Source of the DNA: Vibrio tapetis subsp. quintayensis | Lineage (GTDB): Bacteria; Pseudomonadota; Gammaproteobacteria; Enterobacterales; Vibrionaceae | Assembly (NCBI RefSeq): GCF_030409945.1 | Contig: NZ_JAUFQV010000043.1 | Location: 186,001-250,000 of the forward strand | Direction of reading: 5' to 3' | DNA length: 64,000 nt | In this document: piece after piece, positions 18,298 to 27,136 of the stretch | How the letters are laid out: each line of letters begins with the position of its first letter | How positions within the stretch are numbered: position 1 is the stretch's first letter | The notes under the pieces: model-generated | Told to the model about the DNA's origin: nothing | The model's input: the letters and a program-made list of their open reading frames with translations, nothing else | Databases searched by the model: none | Translations under genes and position numbers: made by a program

Positions 18298-18618
18298 TAA
18301 GTTATCCTTATTTATTTCCTATTAGTTCTATGTTATTCCGGAAATAAATATCTTTTAGTATCAGTTTGGTATCAGATGAAATGGAAATAGCAACGATGAT
18401 GCGCAATAAGGTTGTAAGCTCATTAATACCAATTTTTTATGTGCACAGTGATACTAAAATGATACCAAATTTTGATTGAGGTTATCTTAATCTGATTGCG
18501 AGTGATTTCGATCTGATAAAGTCACTGAAATGTTCATTAAGGAGCGATGGAGTTTTGCGAGAATAACAATGTGAGCTTGATGAATGAGATTAGTTATCAA
18601 ATCAGCTAGGAGTGAAGG
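18298..18618. other. Divergent promoter region between two lipoprotein operons
   Basis: This 321-base AT-rich region contains the phrase TGATACTAAAATGATACCAAATT and related TAGTATCAGTTTGGTATCAG (near 18356-18375 and 18449-18470). These are near-inverted copies of ATACCAAA / TTTGGTAT that may be operator sites shared by the two divergent units. Confidence 0.4.
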
Positions 18619-20313
18619 ATGCGAGTACGCGAGCTAAAAGGAGTAATTTTATTTACTATTGGTTCAATGTTGTTTGGATGTGGCAATGAGTCAAGTTCAG
18701 AGATTGAAGCGACTTCCGCGATATCAGATATTAAAGTGATCGAGCTTGAAGGAAATACTGCAAATAGCGAAGTTTATGTTAAGTATACTATAGAAACTAA
18801 TGGGCTATCTGGCTCCTCCGTTCAAACTGACTTTCTCATTTCAAAGGAAAAAGATGATGTTCTAGGTGATGGCTCAACGTTTATTAAAGCTTCTTTATGT
18901 CCAATAATTTCAGATGGGACTACCGATTGTTATATGGTTTTTACGCTGCCTATGGTAGAGGAAACTGATGATTATTATCTATTGGCCTACATTGTGTCCA
19001 ATACTGAAGGGCTTGAATATAGTGACACCAGTATATTTTTTAAACAAGCAAGTTTCTCGTCTGAAAAGATTGAAATAATATCGACTGCAGAAGAAGACTT
19101 TGCTATCAATGAAGTTGAAGTAACAAATCAGATTTTATTTATTGATCCGGAAGAGGTCAACGAAATAGGGCAGGAGAATCCGCATGATCTTCTCGGTTAC
19201 TTGGACGCGATATATTTCGGTGAGTCCGATTCATTAGTTAGTTTGACCGCTCGTATAGATAGCATCAATGGCACCCTCATACCAAATGAACTGTCCAGCC
19301 TACAGTTGTTAGATAATGAGTCAAAAGAATACAAGAGAGTAGTAAGTATTGATGTTCCTGCATTAAATGAAGAATTTATCTATTCTTATGCAATCAAACT
19401 GACCCCGGAGCAAAACCTAGCTTTTTCTTCCTATCCAAATCAATCTGAGGTCTCCATCAGCTTTTATGCGGAACTAGATGACAATGAGATGGAACTTGTT
19501 AATAATGTCTATACGATATCGTTACCTTTGTTTGTCTATACGCCACCAGTAAAGCTAAGTCCAGGTTCGTACACCTATCACTTTAACAAAAGTAAGATGT
19601 TAGGAGATAAAAAAGTAGCTTCGGCTCAGTTATTGTTCGACACTCAATTGAAATCTGGAATGTTTGGTGTTTTTAGTTCTCTCGAACTAGAAGCGAATAT
19701 GTATCTCTTTAATCAAAAACACACATTACTAGGCTTTTATCCTGCCGTAAATACTGCAGCATTGAATCCATTCTCCACAAAACTGTCACTGTACGGGTTT
19801 ACAGTTAAAGTTCTTGAAAATCCAGAAATAGTTATACCTTTAGCTGAACACCATTCTGATATAGCTAGATTTCATTTTGCCGCTGGACCTATTCCTATGG
19901 AGATTGAATTTAAAGGGGTAAGTGGTTTTGGTGCAGATATAGGACTCGGAATGTCTGATAACGAAGCTAAGATAGAAGCTGAACCATACCTGCGCTTTGG
20001 GGTAGAAGCCTCTGGTGGTCCGAGTATAGGCATTGCTGCCGCTGAAATTTTTGGCGAAATTAACCTTGTAGAAGTTTCGTTACCGGTCGAAGTATCTGCG
20101 AAATATATTCCTGTCGGCCGTGATGGAGGTCCAGTCGCGGAGATGGAGGCAAACGTAGATGTCGAGCTAAACGGCCTCAATGGAAAAATTGGTGTCGACA
20201 TCATATATCGAATTATAAGGGAGCATCACTTAAAGTTTGCGCTCATAAAATTTCATACCCCTTTACATTGGACTGAGCACTTATTAAGTAGAGTTTGGGA
20301 AAGGGAATTGTAA
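18619..20313 (+). CDS. Predicted lipoprotein with CARDB-like N-domain and beta-rich C-half, 564 aa
   Basis: This is a surface or periplasmic lipoprotein of unknown function. The lipobox is MLFGC (Cys21), and an AGGAG ribosome site supports the ATG. Residues about 35-150 look like an adhesion-type beta-sandwich of the CARDB kind (VYVKYTIETNGLSG, then YYLLAYIVSNTEG). Residues about 310-550 are Gly-rich amphipathic beta strands, including FHFAAGPIPMEIEFKG and GFGADIGLGM, with no enzyme motif. The stop codon is only 2 bases from the start of the next gene, so the two are translationally coupled and probably act together. The C-half may be the beta-sheet partner of the lipid-transfer-like protein downstream (inference). 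Confidence 0.7.
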   Translation: MRVRELKGVILFTIGSMLFGCGNESSSEIEATSAISDIKVIELEGNTANSEVYVKYTIETNGLSGSSVQTDFLISKEKDDVLGDGSTFIKASLCPIISDGTTDCYMVFTLPMVEETDDYYLLAYIVSNTEGLEYSDTSIFFKQASFSSEKIEIISTAEEDFAINEVEVTNQILFIDPEEVNEIGQENPHDLLGYLDAIYFGESDSLVSLTARIDSINGTLIPNELSSLQLLDNESKEYKRVVSIDVPALNEEFIYSYAIKLTPEQNLAFSSYPNQSEVSISFYAELDDNEMELVNNVYTISLPLFVYTPPVKLSPGSYTYHFNKSKMLGDKKVASAQLLFDTQLKSGMFGVFSSLELEANMYLFNQKHTLLGFYPAVNTAALNPFSTKLSLYGFTVKVLENPEIVIPLAEHHSDIARFHFAAGPIPMEIEFKGVSGFGADIGLGMSDNEAKIEAEPYLRFGVEASGGPSIGIAAAEIFGEINLVEVSLPVEVSAKYIPVGRDGGPVAEMEANVDVELNGLNGKIGVDIIYRIIREHHLKFALIKFHTPLHWTEHLLSRVWEREL

Positions 20314-20315
20314 AT

Positions 20316-22058
20316 ATGGTTGACCTTAAATTCCGTTATCGATTGTGTTTGGCCTTATTTTTCTTGTCTATGTTTTCCTCGTTTTCCGTTACTGCGAAAT
20401 ATAAAGTTAACTATCTATTTAAGATTGAAACGAAAACAAGATTCAATGAAGATGAAAATAATGATGCTAACCTGGTCATAGAGGGTAATATTGCATTGAC
20501 GCCTGTTTTTTATTCGGACTATAATGAAGAAGGAAAGATATGGTGGGGGGGAGAAATATATAATCTAACAAGTTCTCACAATGATGCGTTTTTGAATAGT
20601 TATAAAAGTATACAAACGCCTTTCGCATTCGCATTGAATCAGGAAGGTAAAGTTGTCGATTTTTTCTTTCCTGATTGGTTAAATATTGAAACTCAGTCTC
20701 TATTAAAGAACTTTACTTACTATTTTCAGTACATCCCCATATTAGATGATGTTGTTATTCGAATTGAAAATGATTCAAATGGAGGTGTTTATGTAAAGTA
20801 TATTCCTAAGGCGTTAGGAGAAGGAATTACGCAGGTGGTAAAAAAGAAGTTGGCATATGTGCAGAACAAACATGAACCTCCTGTTCAGCAAGAGATTAAT
20901 CACTCTGAGTTTTCATATGGAAATAATCCAGAACATGTTTGGTTTGATAAGATGGAAGGGACTGAAACGTTAATAACTCGGTCTCAAGGCATCAGATTCG
21001 ATATGATTCAACATGTAAGTTTTAAGTCTGTTTCGCATGAACAAGACCTCTCCCTATACCAACTATCAGACATATTGAATCAATGGAATATTGTTGAGCC
21101 TAGGAGTCTTGAACTTTCGGCAAAGCAGCGGAAGTCACTCGCAGAATCTTTAGTTCGAGACATCAGTAAACTAGATATTGTAAATATGACTCGCAGGCAA
21201 CGGTCAAATTGGCTTTCTCAATACAATTCGGTTTTGTCAGAGTTAAATAATCTTATCATAGGAGGGGAGTTAAGCGGCGATATCAAGCTAAAGTTGTTTA
21301 GTACGTTGTCTGAGCTGGATACTAAGAACAGCAATAAGGTGTTGATCGATATTTTTACTCAAGATCAATACAGCATTGAAGATCGTGAGCAAGCGATGAT
21401 TCAGGTAAGTTTTGGTCGAACGAATCTTGGTAGAGCGTCTTATCAGCAACTTCAAGCTTTTCTTGTTGAAACCAATGTTTCTGATCATCGAGGTATATAT
21501 TCTACCGGCATGTTTGCTATAGGTAATATACTCAGAACAAGAGAGGGTAGCGAGCAATCAGAAGAGCTATACCAAAATCTGTCTCAAACTTTTCTTAGAG
21601 CCGTAACACACGTTGAGCAAGCCATATTAATTACCGCGCTAGGAAATACGGCTCGCCAGGATGTCGCAGAATTATTAACGGTTGAATTTACCCAGTCTGA
21701 CGATCGTAGCGTACGACAAAATACCGCTTATGCTCTTGGTAAGTGCGGTTCTGACCTAGCGCATGTTAGTCTTATTGATATGGTGAAAAATGAAGCCGAT
21801 GCGACCGTAAACGGTGAATTGTTTAATTCCCTTACAGAGTTTGAGCTTACGGCAGAAGAAATAGATCTGGTGACCGCTAAAGCACTTAATGTTGAAGATA
21901 ATAGAAGTAGAATGAAAGCGATTCAGGCAATAGGTGTACAGAATGAAAATCGTCAAAATGCGGTTTCTTCATTGAATGTCATTCTTGAAAATGAAACCGA
22001 TAAAGCAAATTTTAGAGTGGCGGCAAGTTTGTTAGTCCAATTACAATCCGCAGATTAA
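20316..22058 (+). CDS. Exported beta-barrel-plus-HEAT protein resembling a vitellogenin-type lipid-transfer module
   Basis: An unrecognised gene of 580 residues. I chose ATG 20316 (AAGGGA upstream) over TTG 20295. A signal peptide ends near SVTA. The first 200 mature residues are antiparallel beta strands, with FAFALNQEGKVVDFFFPDW then an Asn-rich helix (SLLKNFTYYFQYI). This matches the pattern in eukaryotic large lipid-transfer proteins, where a strand with a Gly turn leads into the NIKRG-type helix. Residues from about 255 on are helical HEAT-like repeats (VRQNTAYALGKCGSD, MKAIQAIGVQNENR). The N-sheet plus helical superhelix order is that of vitellogenin and MTP. This is an inference from pattern, not a search result. 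A G7 run lies at 20545-20551. Confidence 0.6.
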   Translation: MVDLKFRYRLCLALFFLSMFSSFSVTAKYKVNYLFKIETKTRFNEDENNDANLVIEGNIALTPVFYSDYNEEGKIWWGGEIYNLTSSHNDAFLNSYKSIQTPFAFALNQEGKVVDFFFPDWLNIETQSLLKNFTYYFQYIPILDDVVIRIENDSNGGVYVKYIPKALGEGITQVVKKKLAYVQNKHEPPVQQEINHSEFSYGNNPEHVWFDKMEGTETLITRSQGIRFDMIQHVSFKSVSHEQDLSLYQLSDILNQWNIVEPRSLELSAKQRKSLAESLVRDISKLDIVNMTRRQRSNWLSQYNSVLSELNNLIIGGELSGDIKLKLFSTLSELDTKNSNKVLIDIFTQDQYSIEDREQAMIQVSFGRTNLGRASYQQLQAFLVETNVSDHRGIYSTGMFAIGNILRTREGSEQSEELYQNLSQTFLRAVTHVEQAILITALGNTARQDVAELLTVEFTQSDDRSVRQNTAYALGKCGSDLAHVSLIDMVKNEADATVNGELFNSLTEFELTAEEIDLVTAKALNVEDNRSRMKAIQAIGVQNENRQNAVSSLNVILENETDKANFRVAASLLVQLQSAD

Positions 22059-22281
22059 TAATAAGCTTATGGAGAACATAAGCGCCATTCCCCCAATGCT
22101 CTTTTGGCTCAAGCCGCCTGTGTCAGGCTAGTTGTTACTGTTAAAAAATAAGAGACCAAATTTGAATCGATCAGTTGTTCCAATATTTATAACACTAGCT
22201 TCCTTTCCAATTTTGTCTCCTGTATTCATTACTTAACGTATTACTCTGCTAAGAGCCATAATAATATGGGGTTGGCTAAGG

Positions 22282-23169
22282 CTACTTTTTGTCTATTTTT
22301 TTGCTAATTTCTACTAATTGCTCATAGCTCACCCATAATGCAGGGTTTGAGCGATCTAGTTCCTCTGCCAAATACGGGTTATCAATGGTCATAATTCGAC
22401 GCTTCGGGATGTTAGTTTTACTCAGTATTTGCTTTAACAATGGATCATTAAACAACATTTCGTTGTAACTTCCATCTTCAGTTGCAAGCATAAGTCCTGT
22501 GTACAAATCATCATGTAGCTTTTGATTATTACGGTGAACATAAAAATACATGGCGTATGGATAATAGAGTAATAATTCTTGCTCCACTGCGAGTTGGTGA
22601 TGAGAGTATTTATCCAGCTCTTCCCATGGTTCATAGATTGCCCTAGGGAAGTAATCAAAGCGTTCTGCAGCCAACATCTTAAAGAGGTTGGCATACTGTA
22701 CGGTGGTCTCTACTGGAAGGTTAGCGCTTTTCAATATTCTGGTATCCCCCCAAAAAACACCTTGTCCGGCAGATAGACGCATTAAATCGTTTAGGTTAGT
22801 GATTTTACTAAAACGTTGTTGGTCATCTGAGCGGATCAAAAAAATCCGGTACCCTAACAACCCTCTAGATATCGGAAAATAGATAGCTCGAAGTTTTTCT
22901 TCTTTGTCTGGAGATGCTCCAGCCCAGATCAGGTCAATCTTACCATTCATTAGATGAGCCGTTGTACGCGCCTCATTTTCATCATATTTTTGTTCAATCA
23001 CATGATAGTTTGAATCGGACTTGCTCAGTGCGAGTTCCAGTAGATCAAGCACCAATTGGTCACGTTGATCACTGATGATCTGAATTCGAATTTCTTGTCC
23101 GTATAACAATGCTGATGCGAGCAGCAGTCCAATAGATAGCGTTGTTTTGACTATCAGTCTTTTACTCAT
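22282..23169 (-). CDS. Periplasmic solute-binding protein (family 3-like), orphan
   Basis: This exported protein of 295 residues has a clear signal peptide (to about residue 24, LLYGQ). The order of segments fits a type II periplasmic-binding fold as in bacterial family 3 proteins: IRIQIISDQRD strand, then a helix, then MNGKIDLIWAGASPDKEEKLRAI, then a hinge. No permease or ATPase gene is adjacent, so it may serve a sensor or a distant transporter, or have become a stand-alone sensor protein. Similar orphan proteins are common in vibrios. The ligand is unknown. It is convergent with the lipid-transfer-like operon. Confidence 0.65.
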   Translation of the reverse strand: MSKRLIVKTTLSIGLLLASALLYGQEIRIQIISDQRDQLVLDLLELALSKSDSNYHVIEQKYDENEARTTAHLMNGKIDLIWAGASPDKEEKLRAIYFPISRGLLGYRIFLIRSDDQQRFSKITNLNDLMRLSAGQGVFWGDTRILKSANLPVETTVQYANLFKMLAAERFDYFPRAIYEPWEELDKYSHHQLAVEQELLLYYPYAMYFYVHRNNQKLHDDLYTGLMLATEDGSYNEMLFNDPLLKQILSKTNIPKRRIMTIDNPYLAEELDRSNPALWVSYEQLVEISKKIDKK

Positions 23170-23648
23170 AATTTAACCTTTAGAGCCGCACTGAATTCTA
23201 TCTAATAGTATATGACATGATCTTGGTGGCATTTGGTTTTATCTAGCTATTGGTACAATCACCACTTGTCGATAGCCGCGCAATAAGTTTGTAATTAGCG
23301 CACCTTAGCATTTCATCTATCAACTATGTTACTGCGCATTGTTGCTTTTTGGTTGGATTAATATTTACAATATGTAACGTAGTTGTTGTGATCAAAGGGG
23401 GTGTACGTCAATGCTCACAGGTATATAAGTTAAATTTAAATACTTAGAGTTACCTAACAGATTAATAAAAATAAATTTTTTATAGTGAGTTATAGATCAT
23501 TATTATTTTGCGTAACCCTTATGCTATTTAAGTTTGCCTCGTAATAACAAATGCATCAATAGCCTCTTTATTGGGGTCTGCCTGTTTTGTATTTAATGGA
23601 ATGAATTCTCAACAACTCATTTCACTTCCCCTCTTTCTGGAGAACTCT
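23170..23648. other. Intergenic region upstream of glgC
   Basis: This 479-base gap between divergent genes contains the glgC promoter. A CRP-like half site TTGTGATCAAAG lies near 23387-23398, followed by AT-rich sequence. The glgC frame opens at 23571, but family similarity starts only at 23649. No RNA gene was recognised. Confidence 0.35.
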
Positions 23649-24911
23649 ATGCCCCATAAGTATGACCGACACATTAGTAACCTAACAAAAGATACCTATG
23701 CATTAGTATTAGCCGGCGGCCGTGGTAGCCGACTATTTGAACTGACAGATTCTCGCGCAAAGCCTGCCGTTTACTTCGGTGGTAAATTCCGTATCATCGA
23801 TTTTCCGCTATCCAACTGTATTAACTCAGGTATTAACCGTGTCGGTATAGCAACTCAATATAAGTCACACTCGTTAATTCGCCACATTAGCCGTGGATGG
23901 GGAAGCTTTAAGGCGAAAGAGTTTGTAGAGATTTTACCCGCGTCACAACAAACTGGTGATGATTGGTATGTGGGTACAGCCGATGCTGTGTATCAAAACA
24001 TGGAAATTATTCGTTCACATAACCCTAAGTACATTTTAATCCTTTCAGGTGACCACGTATATCGTATGGATTATGGTTCTTTAATCGCCGAACATGTAGC
24101 AAACAACGCTGATATGACCGTCTGCTGCCTTGAAGTCGATACTGAAGAAGCTGCGGGTAGTTTTGGGGTTATGACCGTAGATTCTGAAAGCAAGGTTGTC
24201 GGTTTTGATGAAAAACCAGCCGAGCCTAATGAAATTCCGGGTAAACCAGATCAATGCTTAGCATCGATGGGTAATTATTTGTTTGATGCTGATTTTTTAT
24301 TCAATCAACTATTAAAGGATGTTGATAACGAAGGTTCTACCCGTGACTTTGGGCATGATATTATCCCATCCATTATCAAAGAACATAATGTTTTTGCTTA
24401 TGCGTTCAAAGATCCAGATAGTGATAACCAACCTTACTGGCGTGATGTTGGCACACTGGATTCGTTTTGGGAAGCAAACATGGAACTCGTGACGCCTGAT
24501 CCTCAGCTTGATTTATACGATAAAGCTTGGCCTATTTGGACATATCAAGAGCAACTTCCACCCGCTAAGTTCATTTTTGATAACGAAGAACGTCGTGGTA
24601 TGGCGGTAGATTCTACGGTTTCGGGTGGGTGTATTATTTCTGGCTCAACCATTCGTAAATCACTGTTATATTCAAGTGTTCATGCTCATTCTTACAGCCT
24701 TATCGAAGAGTCAGTTTTGCTGCACGGAAGCCATGTAGGTGAAGGCGCTAAACTGAAACGAGTTATTCTTGATAGTTATTGTCACGTCCCTGCTGACTTA
24801 GCCATTGGTTATGATAGAGAGCAGGATATCGCCAACGGTTTCCGTGTTACTGATAAAGGAATAACACTGGTTACCAGAGCGATGTTAGAAGCCCTGGCTA
24901 AAAATAAGTAA
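23649..24911 (+). CDS. glgC: Glucose-1-phosphate adenylyltransferase (ADP-glucose pyrophosphorylase)
   Basis: The enzyme makes ADP-glucose from ATP and glucose-1-phosphate, the committed step of glycogen synthesis, in the cytoplasm. The ATG at 23649 with a GGAG ribosome site gives 420 residues. The nucleotidyl-transferase signature LVLAGGRGSRLFELT is followed by PAVYFGGKFRIIDFPLSN, and the substrate motif SGDHVYRMDY and left-handed beta-helix C-domain (GGCIISGSTIRKSLLYS) are present. The gene stands alone here, not beside glgA, glgB or glgX. Vibrios often carry two glgC copies. Regulation by cAMP is possible but not proven. Confidence 0.95.
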   Translation: MPHKYDRHISNLTKDTYALVLAGGRGSRLFELTDSRAKPAVYFGGKFRIIDFPLSNCINSGINRVGIATQYKSHSLIRHISRGWGSFKAKEFVEILPASQQTGDDWYVGTADAVYQNMEIIRSHNPKYILILSGDHVYRMDYGSLIAEHVANNADMTVCCLEVDTEEAAGSFGVMTVDSESKVVGFDEKPAEPNEIPGKPDQCLASMGNYLFDADFLFNQLLKDVDNEGSTRDFGHDIIPSIIKEHNVFAYAFKDPDSDNQPYWRDVGTLDSFWEANMELVTPDPQLDLYDKAWPIWTYQEQLPPAKFIFDNEERRGMAVDSTVSGGCIISGSTIRKSLLYSSVHAHSYSLIEESVLLHGSHVGEGAKLKRVILDSYCHVPADLAIGYDREQDIANGFRVTDKGITLVTRAMLEALAKNK

Positions 24912-25132
24912 GCGGTTTTTCTGGGTAGTACTTCCAAAGTCAATGATCTGTTATTGATTAAGAAGGGCTACCCATTGCTTTGGGCTCTCTAAATTCCCCT
25001 GTGCTTCCTCGAGTTAAAATTTCGCGCTAAAAAACGTCTCATCATAGTGCCTTCGTCCTGTTTAAAAATAATTTGTATCCTTTTCATTGTTAACACGTGT
25101 TGTTAAGAAACATGCATTAAAAAGGACATCAA

Positions 25133-26119
25133 ATGTTTGAAATCTTCACTCAAGTAGCTGACTGGTTATCATTTTCTGTCATGGGGCTTGAACCTGGCTC
25201 ATCGATGGGGATGGGCGTTCATTTTTTTATTGAAGACACGACAAAAATTTTAGCCTTGTTAGTGGTGTTAATCTACTTTATTTCCTTTCTACGCGCCGCT
25301 CTTAACATGGAGAAAGTACGAGACTATTTAAAAGGAAAAAATAGAGGAGTGGGGTACTTTCTTGGTGCGATGTTCGGGGCAATTACACCATTTTGCTCTT
25401 GTAGTTCTATTCCTCTTTTCATGGGGTTTGTTTCTGCTCGCATCCCCATTGGAATAACGATCGCTTTTTTGATTACTTCGCCACTCATCAACGAAGTTGT
25501 GATCATCATGCTTGGCAGTATTCTTGGCATTAAATTTACAGTGATGTATATCGCTATTGGGATGGTGCTAGGCATGGTTGCAGGCTTACTTCTAGACATG
25601 CTTAAAGCCCATCGTTGGTTACAACCATTCCTTGCCAATGCCTATTTAAAAGATACAGCGGATGACCCTAAGAGTGATGAAACAAACACTCAGGCGGCCA
25701 TGAGTGTTAAACAACGTCACCAATTTGCGGTAACAGAAACCAGCACCATTGTGCAACGTATATGGAAGTGGGTGATCATTGGTGTCGGCATCGGTGCATT
25801 TATTCATGGATTCGTCCCTGCAGAGTGGTTTGAGCATAACTTGTATGACAGGCAGTGGTGGACAGTACCCATCGCGACACTGAGTGCTATCCCAATATAC
25901 ACCAATGCCTCTGGAGTCGTGCCAATTATGGCTTCTTTGATAGAGAAAGGTATGCCTTTAGGCACAACACTCGCTTTTTGTATGGGGGCGGTCGCTGTGA
26001 GCTTGCCTGAATTCATGATGCTCAAGCAGGTTATGCAGTACCGCATGCTTGTATGGATAACAGGGTATCTCTTTGTTGCTATCTCAATTGTGGGCTGGCT
26101 ATTTAATGCGTTTAATTAG
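25133..26119 (+). CDS. ArsP/DUF318-like permease
   Basis: This inner-membrane permease of 328 residues has about eight helices. The motif FCSCSSIPLFMGF near residue 85 and the repeat-like second-half GVVPIMASLIEKGMPLG are typical of the ArsP_1 (DUF318) family, which includes exporters of trivalent organoarsenicals and related permeases of unknown substrate. The central loop (about 180-205) is hydrophilic. A small thioredoxin-like protein is encoded 17 bases downstream and a SigZ-like sigma factor follows, an arrangement suggesting a thiol-linked or metalloid detoxification role. The substrate is not certain. The ribosome site is AAGGA. Confidence 0.8.
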   Translation: MFEIFTQVADWLSFSVMGLEPGSSMGMGVHFFIEDTTKILALLVVLIYFISFLRAALNMEKVRDYLKGKNRGVGYFLGAMFGAITPFCSCSSIPLFMGFVSARIPIGITIAFLITSPLINEVVIIMLGSILGIKFTVMYIAIGMVLGMVAGLLLDMLKAHRWLQPFLANAYLKDTADDPKSDETNTQAAMSVKQRHQFAVTETSTIVQRIWKWVIIGVGIGAFIHGFVPAEWFEHNLYDRQWWTVPIATLSAIPIYTNASGVVPIMASLIEKGMPLGTTLAFCMGAVAVSLPEFMMLKQVMQYRMLVWITGYLFVAISIVGWLFNAFN

Positions 26120-26136
26120 AATAAAGGTCAAAAAAT

Positions 26137-26370
26137 ATGAAAACTATTCAAGTGTTTGGTTCTGGTTGTAAAAGCTGTTTAGCTACGGCTGAACGAATTA
26201 ATCAAATCGCTCAAGAGATTGGGGTACCGATTAAAGTAGAAAAAATCACAGGGCTGGAAGAGATTATGAATGCTGGGGTCATGACGACGCCCGGTGTCGC
26301 TGTCGATGGTGTAGTAAAACACACAGGCTCCGTACCAACTCGAGAGCAAGTTCTCGAGATATTGATCTAG
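26137..26370 (+). CDS. Small thioredoxin/glutaredoxin-like protein
   Basis: This 77-residue cytoplasmic protein has the CxxC active site GSGCKSC (residues 9-15) and the cis-Pro motif TTPGVAVDG, as in redox-active disulfide protein 2. Such proteins are commonly encoded next to ArsP-like permeases and probably supply electrons or carry a thiol-bound substrate. It lies 17 bases after the permease gene, so it is almost certainly co-transcribed. Confidence 0.85.
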   Translation: MKTIQVFGSGCKSCLATAERINQIAQEIGVPIKVEKITGLEEIMNAGVMTTPGVAVDGVVKHTGSVPTREQVLEILI

Positions 26371-26389
26371 CACTCAACACTAAATTGTA

Positions 26390-26426
26390 AACAGCGTAAC
26401 TTTATGGGTGGCGCTGTTAGTTATTT
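26390..26426 (+). terminator. Intercistronic hairpin before the sigma-factor gene
   Basis: AACAGCG (26390-26396) pairs with CGCTGTT (26412-26418), followed by AGTTATTTTG. It may attenuate transcription between the thioredoxin and sigma-factor genes. Confidence 0.4.
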
Positions 26427-26439
26427 TGAAGGTCTATGA

Positions 26440-26958
26440 ATGAAATGCTTAATGAAAGCGTGGAATGAGTCGGAATCTCTACTCTACTACTGGCTATTAA
26501 AGCAAACACAAAGTCAGCATGAAACAGAAGATATTATGCAAGAGGTATTCCTTAAAGCGATGAGCAACAGCAACCGATTTTGCTCGTTGAATGATGGGAA
26601 ATCATGGCTATTCAAGATGGTTAAAAACCAGTTTATTGATTGCTGGCGCCGCCAGGTCAAAGTAGACGGCATTGGTCGTTTAGAAGCACCCGCAACCACA
26701 CCTCCCGTAATGGAACAGTTACAAACTTGCCTTCCACGTATTTTGCCGAAGCTTTCAACCAACCATCGTCATATTATTGAAACTTGCGATTTAAATAATA
26801 TGACTCAGGTGGCGTATGCGAGCGCTCATGGTTTAAGCTTACCCGCAACGAAAGCACGACTACGGCGAGCACGCCTTGAACTTAAGCAAAAACTGATCAC
26901 TGAGTGTCAAGTCTTGCGCAATACCTCAGGTGTATATTGCTTTAAGCGAGCTGAATAG
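26440..26958 (+). CDS. sigZ: ECF-type RNA polymerase sigma factor, SigZ-like
   Basis: This sigma-70 family factor of 172 residues has region 2 (about 10-75: ETEDIMQEVFLKAM, then SWLFKMVKNQFIDCWRR) and region 4 (about 110-155: helix-turn-helix MTQVAYASAHGLSLPATKARLRRAR). The length and the position behind an ArsP-like permease and thioredoxin match SigZ-type sigma factors. There is no adjacent anti-sigma gene. The ribosome site GAAGG is 7 bases upstream. The ATG at 26436 is out of frame. It probably controls the permease operon, but this cannot be read from the sequence. Confidence 0.75.
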   Translation: MKCLMKAWNESESLLYYWLLKQTQSQHETEDIMQEVFLKAMSNSNRFCSLNDGKSWLFKMVKNQFIDCWRRQVKVDGIGRLEAPATTPPVMEQLQTCLPRILPKLSTNHRHIIETCDLNNMTQVAYASAHGLSLPATKARLRRARLELKQKLITECQVLRNTSGVYCFKRAE

Positions 26959-27077
26959 CTTAGTGACCTAAAATTCACTGCATTACACGGTATTCAGGGC
27001 GAGTTGCCGCCTCTTTGCATTCTACTAGATCAATCCCCTTATTTTCAGCGGATCCGTGTGGGACTTAATCGGGCAAG

Positions 27078-27108
27078 TATAAGGTCACGAGCCATCCATG
27101 ACCTTATA
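27078..27108 (-). terminator. Hairpin after the hydratase gene
   Basis: TATAAGGTCA (27078-27087) pairs perfectly with TGACCTTATA (27099-27108) around an 11-base loop, between convergent genes. No strong U-tract is present, so it may be a terminator or an mRNA stabiliser. Confidence 0.45.
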
Positions 27109-27136
27109 AGCGCTATCTTGGTGAGAGAAGCAAAGA

